Shown piece after piece: positions 36,443 through 46,271 of a DNA stretch of 64,000 nucleotides (positions are counted from its first letter, which is position 1; every line of letters starts with the position of its first letter). The stretch spans positions 1,798,001-1,862,000 of the forward strand of contig NC_033569.1 of assembly GCF_001680005.1 (NCBI RefSeq), in the 5' to 3' direction. Below the pieces are notes generated by a model. The model saw nothing but the letters and a program-made list of their open reading frames with translations, did no database searches and was not told where the DNA came from. Made by a program: the position numbers and the translations under genes. Origin of the DNA: Plasmodium coatneyi. Lineage: Eukaryota; Apicomplexa; Aconoidasida; Haemosporida; Plasmodiidae.

Positions 36443-37846
36443 ATGTATAAGGACGTCGAAGAATATGACGACAAAAAAAAAGGTGAGGGAAAAAACGAAA
36501 AGGTTATAATCAGAGTGAAAAGAAAAGTCGATGAGGTGACCATTCCGTCAATTTACGTGAAAAAGTCCAATAAAAGAGTATGCAATGGTGTATTTTATAA
36601 ACACTTCGACACGGTAATTCCGGAGGTAGATATAGACAAAGAAAACGTCGAATGTGTTAACTTGTTCCGAAAACATGAACAGTGCCACAACAGTTGCGCT
36701 GACTTGTCATCCCTTATCGAAAAAAAGAGAAAATTCAACTCCCTTAAGGGATATGAAAAGGATTTAAAGGAAGCCATAAATAATTTAAAGAGGTACAAAA
36801 TAGTGAACGAAAATATTCAGTACGTCGATTTGGATGCGCAGAAAAAGGAAATTTACAAAATTATCGACGTGAATTTGTTGCAAGAATGCGGCTATCCAAA
36901 TGTGGATGATGATGTGGGTGCGAATGGTGGTGCTGCTCGAAAGGATGAGACGAAGGAAGAGCGCGAACGGGCGCAAACGGAGCAGGAATATGAGTACGAT
37001 TTATACATTGTAGATGACCAGAAAATAGAGATAAACGATTATATGGACTATCTGTATCACATAAAAAATAATAACGTGGATTCCTCTGAAGTTATTGTGT
37101 TGGAGGATGTGTATGGCAACAACTGCAACGAGTATGACTCGAGGTCTTTTTCCTCGTCCAGTTCCGATCATGACACAGTGAAGGAAATGTCTGATTACCC
37201 CGACGAGAGTTCAAGCAATGGTAATGATTGCAGCAGTGTATGCAGTGTTGATATTTGTAGTGACTCTCCTGTGAGTAGTGACAATTACGACGGAAGCGTA
37301 GGAAGTGACCACCACCACGGGAATAACCTGCACAGTGACTGCTACGGTGGAAGTTTGGGAAGCGACTATCACGTCGAGAATAATCTGCATAGCGACTGCT
37401 ACGATGAGAATTCCGTGGACCAGCTTAGCAACTGCAGTGAGGATAACCCTTTCGGAGCTAATGTTAAAAATACTGGCAGTGATGAAAACCTATTTGGAAG
37501 CAAGCCGTATGGTATGAACAATTGGGGGAGCTACATAAAGGGGGAGTCACCCCAAGGCGGTTACAATAACCACAACGGTTACCCCGACCAAACTGGTCTT
37601 AGCCACCACAACGGCAGCAGTGGCAACGCCCTCAGTAGGGGCGCCCCCCAAAAGAGCACCCACAAAAAAAACGAAAGAAAAACCCACACACACAGTAAAA
37701 AAATGAACTCCTTAATCTTTGAAGAGGAAATAAAGGACGAGTTGGAAAAACGGTTAAAAAAAAAAAATGAAAATGTACTAAACGTGACGTTATCGGAAAG
37801 GCTAAAAATTCTGGAGCAGATGGAAAACGAGTACTACGATAAGTAG
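36443..37846 (+). CDS. Iwr1-like RNA polymerase II nuclear import factor (candidate)
   Basis: 467 residues, single exon. Three dispersed elements match the Iwr1 family in the right order. The first is a basic N-terminal VIIRVKRK-type strand (about 20-30). The second is YEYDLYIVDDQ (about 182-192), equivalent to the YVYDLYxxD box. The third is MSDYPDESSS (about 248-258), equivalent to the DYPDE signature. Iwr1 binds assembled RNA polymerase II in the cytoplasm and escorts it into the nucleus. The remainder is a Ser/Asp/Asn/His-rich tail with short repeats (LHSDCYG/DE twice, about residues 290-330), and ends in a Lys-rich helix (ERLKILEQMENEYYD). The match is based on short motifs, so the function is probable, not certain. 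Confidence 0.6.
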   Translation: MYKDVEEYDDKKKGEGKNEKVIIRVKRKVDEVTIPSIYVKKSNKRVCNGVFYKHFDTVIPEVDIDKENVECVNLFRKHEQCHNSCADLSSLIEKKRKFNSLKGYEKDLKEAINNLKRYKIVNENIQYVDLDAQKKEIYKIIDVNLLQECGYPNVDDDVGANGGAARKDETKEERERAQTEQEYEYDLYIVDDQKIEINDYMDYLYHIKNNNVDSSEVIVLEDVYGNNCNEYDSRSFSSSSSDHDTVKEMSDYPDESSSNGNDCSSVCSVDICSDSPVSSDNYDGSVGSDHHHGNNLHSDCYGGSLGSDYHVENNLHSDCYDENSVDQLSNCSEDNPFGANVKNTGSDENLFGSKPYGMNNWGSYIKGESPQGGYNNHNGYPDQTGLSHHNGSSGNALSRGAPQKSTHKKNERKTHTHSKKMNSLIFEEEIKDELEKRLKKKNENVLNVTLSERLKILEQMENEYYDK

Positions 37847-38298
37847 AAAGCGATGGAATTAAAAATTTTTAGAATAACTGTGCTGTCTATGGTGAAGTGG
37901 GTAAGAGGGGAGAAGGTGCTCTCCCCCATCGGATGACTCATGTGACGGAATTGACGCAGCGAAGAGTTCTGTGCCGTCCATCTGCTAAACCATAATGCTT
38001 ATGCACTTTGCACATGGAAGGAGGAGTTATTTGTATGTTGTTACTCTGTTTGCGGTTACCCCCCTTTCTGCTTGTATCGTCCTCCATGTACAGAAGTTTT
38101 TTTTTTTAAGTGTTCCTTTTTTTGTATGCCTTTTTCCCCAGCGCGGTGTGGATAAAACAAGGCATTTTTTTTTTCCTTTTTATGAACAGTTCCACCATTT
38201 GTTTTTTTCTTCTTACCGCGCATACTCCAATTTGTCACCACAGGTGAATTTCTGTTAACCATTTGTTCGTATATAATTTTCCAGATTATAGTGACGCC
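37847..38298. other. Tail-to-tail spacer between the Iwr1-like gene and APC10
   Basis: About 450 bases between converging stops, with short T runs near 38097-38107 and 38166-38174. No gene is seen. Confidence 0.5.
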
Positions 38299-39303
38299 TC
38301 ACCAAATGAGCGATTTATCATGCTTATAAAAAGGATACGTGGGGCCGAATATTTTTACTTGCCGTATGCGCGTGTCACGCCCATAGTGCTGACTAGACAT
38401 GACACAAATTTGTATGCAACGGCAGTATATAAAATTCATACGCTTGAAAGGGTTCATATGATAATTATAAAAATAGGAGTGGAGTTGAAAATTTGCCAAG
38501 TCAATAACAAACCAAAAAGGATGGTCCACGGGGTTTTTGTTCACGTCGCAAAAGGTGGTACATAAAACATCGAGACGATTTTCATCGTTTCCTACTTTGA
38601 TGGATATTTCGTAAGGCGTATAAGATTCGTCTAATAAATAATTAAAGAGTAAATATATTTTCGAAATTTTTGTAAGTTTAAAAAATTGTATTGTGATTGT
38701 GTGTGGTCCTAAGCCGGAGGACTGCCAGTATGTGTTCACATTATTGTCTTTTAATTTTTTCGTGTCCGATTTGCTTTTACTACTTGACAATTTCCAAGTA
38801 GCGAGGCACCCCACATCAATATATTTTTTGCTTAAGTGAATTTGGGGCATTTTGTGTATGACCTGTTCAGCATGCTTATCTCCACCCATTGAATGCACTG
38901 CTTGACTTTTTTTCCCCCCGTTCAACGAGTTGATCACACTCCATAGGAAGTCTCCACCCACGCCTTGCGCGTTGCTTTCACATTTTGCATTTGTCATGCT
39001 TACCGTGTTATCCTCATTTTCACTTGAATTGGCAGTAGTACAACTCGAGTGAGATTTTGCGTACCCTTCTTCATCATCCGATTTGCCTCTTCCCTCGTTT
39101 GTCGCCTCCCTTTTGGAGCCTGCACTTGGGTCCCATTTGTCCTTTCCCCCAACTTCATAACTTTCATCCCCTTCTTCTTCCTCTTCTTCACTTTCGTGTG
39201 ACTGTCCTCCCTTCAGGGGGTCACCTAAAATGTGCTTCCCCAATTCATGACTACATTTGAAATTCCCCTCCTTGTCTATTTTATTTGTTCTAAAAAAAGC
39301 CAT
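38299..39303 (-). CDS. APC10: Anaphase-promoting complex subunit 10 (DOC domain)
   Basis: 334 residues, single exon. The C-terminal half (about 155-325) is a DOC/galactose-binding-like domain: DVGCLATWKLSSSK, then NVNTYWQSSGLGPHTITIQF and YTPYEISIKVG, then the final RIRQVKIFGP. APC10 works with the coactivator to bind degron-bearing substrates of the anaphase-promoting ubiquitin ligase, controlling mitotic exit. The first about 150 residues are an acidic Ser/Glu/Gly-rich extension not found in yeast or human APC10. The end (KHDKSLIW) lacks the Ile-Arg tail that docks human APC10 on CDC27, so attachment to the complex may differ. Confidence 0.9.
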   Translation of the reverse strand: MAFFRTNKIDKEGNFKCSHELGKHILGDPLKGGQSHESEEEEEEGDESYEVGGKDKWDPSAGSKREATNEGRGKSDDEEGYAKSHSSCTTANSSENEDNTVSMTNAKCESNAQGVGGDFLWSVINSLNGGKKSQAVHSMGGDKHAEQVIHKMPQIHLSKKYIDVGCLATWKLSSSKSKSDTKKLKDNNVNTYWQSSGLGPHTITIQFFKLTKISKIYLLFNYLLDESYTPYEISIKVGNDENRLDVLCTTFCDVNKNPVDHPFWFVIDLANFQLHSYFYNYHMNPFKRMNFIYCRCIQICVMSSQHYGRDTRIRQVKIFGPTYPFYKHDKSLIW

Positions 39304-41372
39304 AGTGTGTCAAAATTGAACCATTTTGAAGAAAAAAAAGGACATGTCTGTTGGTATTAAAAAAGGGGCATTTGCGGATAAGAGATTCATAAAGCTTTAT
39401 CCCTACATAGGTATTTATATATGTGCGCTGAATTGAATAACCATTTATGCTTGTGCGGTGAGTGTCCGCTCTAAACATCTTAAGTGACGCATAAAGGGTG
39501 CTGCCAATTTAAAGAATGAAAAAGTATCAATTGTTTTGTGAAAGTCCCCATAGGTGCAACGTAAAGGGGAGGTACGCCAAGGTTTACTAAAAAAAAGAAA
39601 AATTTTTCCTTTTCGCCCTTCCCTATTCGTACGAATAAAATAGGAACCCTCACAAACACGTCACGGTATAGGTACAAAAAGGCAGGAAAGGCAAAGTTAC
39701 CCAACAGACTTAACTGTCTTTATAGGCTAACTATAATATGTGTCCAAGACATGACCAAGAGGAAAGGGGAAAAAAAAAAAAAAAAAAAACCGTTGCCTAC
39801 GGGGTGAATACTCCTTTAGTGAACTTCTTTCATATTTGTCGTATTACATTCGGGGGATAGAAAATGTGTACGCTGAGCGGTATCGGTACAGTGCGTCCCC
39901 GACACAGCATAACTGTGAAAAAATTATCTTCTTTCGGATAAGCCCCAAACAGAAAAGGAGCCCTTGCGCGAAGTGTTTTTTTTTTTTTTTTTTTTCCGGG
40001 GAGGGAACCCTATCATTCCTATGTGTGTGTGTGTTCTTATAATGCGCCTTACCACCATACACATGTGCGGAGGTAAATGTGCCAAGCTAATCCGCTCAGG
40101 CTTTCCTACCTGGGCAGCATATAGCCTGCCCGATGGTGGTCTACTTCTTCACGGTTCGCGCACCACATGGAGGTTACACATTCCTTAATTGTTCACCTAA
40201 CGGCCGTAACGCTTTGGGAGGTGAAGACAGCGGTATATACCATGAGATATGGCGTAGGGCATAAGAACCCAAGAACGTATCGAATGCGTATAGGCTATTA
40301 AAAGCTTATTTGAAATTCCAGTTAATACTCTAAAAAAATTTATATTAGCTACATATACACTTTATTATTATGCTTTAAAGCGTTTAACGTAATAATAAGA
40401 AAAAAAAAGTGAATCAATAAAATAAATATATTATAAAGCTATCTATTATATATAATAATAAAGATATTACGTAATAAAATATTATGTCGTTAAATATAAT
40501 TAGATATATAATATATGTGAAATCATCTGGAATGGAAAAAGACCTGAGCAAAAATTGGGCGCAATATACTCATAAAAAAAAAAAATATAATAAAAGAAAA
40601 CATTTTTTTATTTGTTAAAAATATATAAATTAATTATATTAAAAAAATTGATAAAGAAGTTTAAAAAAATATACTATACATTTAAAAAAATTAATGAAAA
40701 AAAAAAGCCTACTACAACTACTCACTACTATTTTGGTTTATTCAACTTAAACACTATATTTATACCTAATTTACAACATATATCTTTTCTTATTGTAAAA
40801 TTCTAATGTAAGGTAAAAAGAAAGCGAAATAGAGGTAGGGGTGGTGGTAAAACAAATTGCAAAATATAAAAACATTAAAGCATTAAAACATTAAAAAAAA
40901 TATAGAAGAAAAATTACTGCAGTTCTGAAAATAAAAGGGAATGCTTTTTCAAAGTTTTAATAGCTGCTTTTATATTTTGCAAAAAGAAACTAGCTCGAGT
41001 AAAATGGCCGAAGTGGGTGGAGGTTGTGAGGGGTGTTGTCTATCATTCTTCTCACATCATCATAAAAATGTATATCATAGGTGAGGGTTGAGGGTTGCTG
41101 GCATAATACAAAACTGTTCATATATAATAATATGTATATATAGTGCAAACATCAATTTTTTTAATATATAGAAATGGATTCTTCTGCCTCAGTTGAGTGG
41201 TGCGCACATGGGGTTACAATATGTCACTCTCATTGAGGGGGTCCATCCATTCATCCATTTTTTTTTTTTTTTGTTTTTTTTTTGTTTCATTTTATTTTAT
41301 GTCGCCCCATTCTGCTCCACAGGTCATTCCATTTCACTTCACTTAACTCCGCGTCTGATGACACTGATAAAT
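39304..41372. other. Spacer with a GC-rich foldable patch and an AT-rich block
   Basis: Upstream of APC10 on the minus strand and downstream of the small unknown gene. It has a 19-20 A run near 39770-39789 and a T run near 39977-39995. The patch 40040-40210 is clearly richer in G+C and can fold (listed separately). From about 40310 the sequence becomes very AT-rich with many ATATA and AAATTAA stretches. No protein gene is supported. Confidence 0.5.
40051..40140. ncRNA. Possible structured RNA: nested stems in a GC-rich patch
   Basis: ACCACCAT (40051-40058) is exactly complementary to ATGGTGGT (40133-40140). Inside this outer stem, GCGGA (40067-40071) pairs with TCCGC (40091-40095) and GGGCAG (40112-40117) with CTGCCC (40126-40131). 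This makes a three-way-junction-like fold of 90 nt. The patch stands out from the AT-rich block that follows. It has no tRNA B box and no snRNA signature I recognise, so the class is unknown and the fold may be chance. Confidence 0.2.
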
Positions 41373-43450
41373 TCAGAAGATCCACGCTGAGAAGCCCCTT
41401 ATCCCGTTCACGGTCGTGTTGATAACGCAGTTCTTGGAGTACTTGGACGAACCATCCAATTTGTTGTTCTTATTTGCTTCTTTATAATTTGAGCACACGG
41501 ACTCGTTCAGGTATTTCAAACTTTCTTCCATGGCGTAGTCTTTTTTTTTCTTCTTTCTCAATCGGAACCATTTCGTCTTTTTGTTCTTCTTTTCAAAGCA
41601 GGACTTGTAATCATTTAAACTTTTATTTTTATAGTAAAAAAACTTACTGCTTCGGTCATCTCCATTGTTCACAAGTTCTTCTATGTCAGTTAAAGAACAG
41701 AAAGTCTGGTCCCTCTCATAGTCATACTTATCTAGTTTCTTCTTATCATAGGGGTAGTAAATGTCTACTTTGTTGTTACTGTGCTTGTACAGTCTAAATC
41801 GGTGACATGTCCTCATCAGATTGCTATCTATAAATTCGTCGCTATCATCACTTATGACCTCATTTTTGATTAGGGCTGTCTTTATGTTAATTTTGTTGTC
41901 TTTATTATCTTCGTTGTAGTTATTCCTTCGCTTTGTAAACCTTTTAAAATTCAGTCTGCAGTTGTATTTTCTTTTATTTTGATGATTATGCACTTTTTGC
42001 TCATTAAAGTTATCTAATGTAATAGTCATTATTTTTATAGTTGGAAATATATATTATTTGTTGCATAATATAAAAGGGGAATGTATGCTTATTTTATCTC
42101 TTATATTCTTTTTAATAAGAAATTTATAAGCAACAAATCGTAACGCGTGTGTGCGTGTGTGTGTGCGTGGCGCAGTCGGAACAATCAAGCGGAAAGATGT
42201 ATCTTTCAGCGCGCGCACAGAGAGCACGTATATGTAAATATATACTGCTAACTATATAATATGGCGAAATGGAATCGCGCAAATGGGCAGGAAAAAAAAA
42301 AAAAAGAATAGGGAAAAGGCGTATAATTATACACAATGTACACTATTACCGCAACGTAAAAACGTTTTGTAAAGGCGGCACGTGGTTTGCAAGCAAATGC
42401 TGCTCTCGTTTATGCATAAATCGCGAAATGCGATGCGCTTTTAAAGCCTATTCCTTTTCTGTACAGTTATGTACACGTCAATTGCGCACACAATATATGC
42501 AACCGCGTTGGACCTCGCGAGAAAAATTGTCTTCTTACGCAGTCAGTGCCGTGATATTGTCTGAGCATTTCACGGCGAACTGTTCACACGTACATTGGTA
42601 TGTACATACGTATGTATATATACATGTATACTCTTCGCGAAGGGCAATCAATCACTCACATATAAATTTTGCGCAAATGGTATCTTTGCGATGAAAACTT
42701 TTTAATACCCAAAAAATTATACTTTGTATATAATTTGCTTATGCTTTTTCGAATATCTTTTTTCTTTAAAAAAAAAAAAAAGATACGGTAGCATTACAAT
42801 ACGCGTATAATCAACCGAAAAAAAAAACAGCTAAAAAAAAAAAATACGCATATGATAAGCAAAATCCTTTTTGAAATTCCTGGAAAAAAATATATACATA
42901 ACTATGCGCACGTAAATACGTATAAATATATAAAAAAGCTTTTTACGCAAATATATAAGTTATACATACGTTTACTTACGTACGCTTTTATATGTATATA
43001 TTTACTCTTTCCAATGCACATCCCACTTATAAATATGTATAAGTGATACGGAAACTGCTTTTTCAGCAAACGTTATAAAATGTACGTAAATATTTGTTAC
43101 TTTATATTCCTATAAAATATTCAAAAATATTATATAAAAACAAAGTAAAAGTCAAAATTAGTTTTAATTAACTTGATTAATTAAAACAGGAAAAGCGAAA
43201 ATATATGAGAAAATCCAGTTTTTAAAGATAAAAAATTTGTTTATAAAAAATATGTTTTGGTGGTTTTTTGTATTTAAATTTAAAAAATTTTAAATAAAAA
43301 GAAATATATTATTTTTTTTTATTTTATTTTTTTATTTGCGTATTCATTATGCGTATAATATATGCAGTATGAATAAAAATTTTATTTGAAGAAAAAGTTC
43401 ACCCGTCCACCGTTTGCTAATTTGAAAAATTGACAAATGAGATTATACAT
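40313..43450. other. AT-rich block enclosing one small gene
   Basis: Two strongly AT-rich stretches (about 40313-40960 and 43050-43450) flank a less extreme centre that holds the small unknown gene. Composition is closer to P. falciparum intergenic DNA than to the rest of the window. It is not a convincing centromere: a gene lies in the middle and the extreme parts are each only a few hundred bases long. Confidence 0.4.
41373..42029 (-). CDS. Conserved-looking basic protein of unknown function
   Basis: 218 residues, single exon, not recognised. It is very rich in Lys, Asn, Asp and Tyr (N-terminal RKYNCRLNFKRFTKRRNNY; centre KTKWFRLRKKKKKDYAMEE) with scattered Cys and no signal peptide or membrane span. 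The C-terminus is short and hydrophobic (GIRGFSAWIF). Support as a gene comes from its length in an AT-rich block where stops are frequent, a sensible ATG, and non-homopolymeric sequence throughout. It lies alone between long spacers; the 4.2 kb upstream is its presumed promoter side. It could be a nuclear or nucleolar protein given its charge, but nothing decides it. Confidence 0.6.
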   Translation of the reverse strand: MTITLDNFNEQKVHNHQNKRKYNCRLNFKRFTKRRNNYNEDNKDNKINIKTALIKNEVISDDSDEFIDSNLMRTCHRFRLYKHSNNKVDIYYPYDKKKLDKYDYERDQTFCSLTDIEELVNNGDDRSSKFFYYKNKSLNDYKSCFEKKNKKTKWFRLRKKKKKDYAMEESLKYLNESVCSNYKEANKNNKLDGSSKYSKNCVINTTVNGIRGFSAWIF

Positions 43451-45546
43451 GTTTACTTATTTATGCGTAATGTACAATATGTATTATGTATATTATTTTC
43501 TTATTTGACTTTCATTTTATTTTACTTTGACCCTTTATTTTACTTTTATTTTATTTTTATTTTCATTCCCTTTTCCCAACGATACGAAAAAAAATTGCGG
43601 TGCTACAGCATTTTAATAAACCATTGGGCATAATAGCACCATGATGCTTAGATGGCCAAATAAATAAACGGAAATTGGAACACGAAATATAATGCGAAAA
43701 ATCCATAGTAGGCCATATATGATGAAAATCCCGAGAACAATCTAAAAAAATAAAACATCCGCCAATGCACCTGTGGCATATTATATATGTTATATGCAGA
43801 CGGGCCGTATTGTATACTCGCGTAAAAAGGATATATAATCCGGGGGGGTTGGTTCCCCCCTTAAATAAAGAATTGCGCTAACGCCAAAATCGCGTACATA
43901 TAGAAAAGAAATAGAGCCAAATCGGGTGATGTTCAAATAATGTCAAATTGTACATTCAAATGATTTGAACCAATTTCGTTAAAGCTCCTTTTTTGGTGGG
44001 CATATGCGCATGCGTAATCCCGCAGTTCTGTTTCTCGTGCTTTTTCCCCCCCATTTTTTGCCCAACATATTTTGAACTAACACAAGCCTTGATCCATAGG
44101 AACGACATAAAGAATAAATTATGATCAATTAAATAAGTTGCCTTCTGAGTTGCAACGCTGGGTGCAACGGCGCATGCGAGCGAATTGGGTGAACGTTCTT
44201 TTGTACTTAGCCTTATGCGTGTATCCCACCCGGTATAATATAATATGCATTCTTACATATATAAAAAAATTGAGGCATAAAAAATATAGGTCATCAGTTA
44301 TAAGCGTTTCTGTCAAACGTTACACAACACCCCCTGCATCACACCTCAAGCTCACATGATCCTTCTATATTCATACTTACTATTCGACGTGACTCAAATA
44401 TACTTCTTTTTTTTTATATTTTTTTGTTCTTCCCGACGCGAGCAACATTGTGCAAATTTGACGATTCGAAAGGTCGTTAACCATTTTGTGCATATGTTAT
44501 CAAAAATGGGGCCTCTAATTAATGTGCGTGTTATGTGGAAAAAAGGCATTTTAGTAAAATATAAATTTATTTAAACATTAATTTATCATAGTCGGTATGG
44601 TTTATAACTTCGATTGGTTATACGTAGGCCATTGTGAATACTAAATATATGCATTTATTTGTGTGCGTCATTATGATTTGGCCCTTTTATGGCCTTTTAT
44701 GAAACTTGCAGGAAGCGCCTTTTATCATTTTAGCCACGATGGAAAGGGTGTGTGCATTTTTAAATTTGTTCCCTCTCGTTCTTAAAAAATTGAAGAAACA
44801 CACCGTAAAAAAAGGTGCAACCTTTTGAAGTTAAAGAGAGAAAAAATATTAATCTTCTGTTAACTATGGGCGTATGAGCATGTACCGTCCACGTGTGCCC
44901 CTTCGTTTTCATTCCCTGTAGAAAATTGAAATAGCAAATAAAATTGGCCCCGCGTGATATAAAGGGTCATCATACTGGAAGGAAATAAAGAATATTCAGT
45001 TATGTTATAAAAAAACACAATTATGCAAATACGTATCCAGCGGCAGGAATGATTAACTACAGTTGTCCTATAACACAGTAACACCATTGCAATTGGGGGA
45101 AAATAATGTTACAGTTATGACAAAAAGTTTCCACCCATTAAAAGGCATTTGGTGTGCTCAGTGATTTTGCATGGCATTTTTGCATTTCCGTCTCGCCTCA
45201 ATTTTGCATTCATTTGTACACATTTTTGTTCATTTGTTCATTTGTTCATGTTCATTTGTTCATTTTTTTTTTTGTTTTCCGTTTGTTTACTTGTTTTCCC
45301 AGTGGAAGGGCACTTTCTAGCCAAAATGAAACAATTCCCCCGCTCGTACATTAAGCTTCAAATGAAAGGAGAAAAAAACCGCTAAAATTTACATTGAATA
45401 CACATTTCCATACCTGTAGAAGCGTTGGTTTGGACGTGAAAACATGTGTAAAGGTGTGTACCCTTGAAAAAACGTTTTTTAAAATTGCTTACACAAAAGG
45501 TTAAGGTCAAATAAAAAACGCCTTCAATTTATGTGTGTTGATTAAG

Positions 45547-45581
<35 letters not shown>

Positions 45582-46271
45582 GACCGATGTTGACAAATTG
45601 GCAAAGTTTTAACCTCATTTTTGTAAAAAAAAAAAAAAAAAAAAAAAATTAAAACAGTTACAAAAAAAAAAAAAAAAAAAAAAAAGTACATTTGTGTATG
45701 TATTTACATCAGTTAAATGACAAATTACAATCAAAAAGTGTAACAAATTCTACATGTGTTAAAAAGGCAAAAATTTTGTGTTTAGTAATATATGATCATG
45801 CTAGGGGAAAACAAACAAGCGCGCACACATGTGTGACACAAAAAAAAAAAGAAAAAAAAAAAAAAAACATCGAAAAGGTTATACCAAAATGTAGGTTAAA
45901 AATGCACAACTTGTAAATTTATTCTATCGTACATTTTTTCAACTGGCGAAACAACAGGAAAAAATAGGCCTATATTTGTTGACAAATGTGTAAAAGTGCC
46001 AATGGAATAAGAGCAACCATTTTAACTATTTTTTTGGATCACCTTCTTCATTTCGTCTTCGTTACATTCGGTCTATTTCATTCTTACCAAAAATTTTGGT
46101 GTGTATTGGATGCGCACTGGACGAACATTCCGTGGGGCCATTTTTTTCGCACTTTCATTGCAGTGAATTTGCCCTTCTTTCTGATCCACATTGTATAAAT
46201 TTCCCAACGGCGAATAACCCAATATAGGGCTCCTTCCCATTTGCAACAAATGGATGGAGAACAAAAAAAAA
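42030..46271. other. Long divergent intergenic region
   Basis: 4.2 kb between divergent genes, the longest gene-free stretch in the window. It carries a GT/CG microsatellite at about 42147-42170, a strongly AT-rich part at 43050-43450, TTCATTTG repeats at 45222-45265, and three close homopolymers (T at about 45551-45577; A at about 45628-45648 and 45664-45685). No exon is supported on either strand. Confidence 0.5.
45222..45265 (+). repeat. TTCATTTG tandem repeat
   Basis: Five or so near-identical TTCATTTG units, one of them broken by GTTCATG, followed by a T run. A simple sequence array in a promoter-side spacer. Confidence 0.6.

Noticed and set aside
40051..40140. A tRNA, including selenocysteine tRNA because of its 90-nt length and long stems
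   Set aside because: No B-box (GGTTCRANTCC-like) or TCA anticodon in the right place on either strand.
40313..43450. A centromere
   Set aside because: Plasmodium centromeres are 2-4 kb of continuous, extremely AT-rich, gene-free DNA; here the AT-rich parts are short and a gene and GC-containing sequence lie between them.
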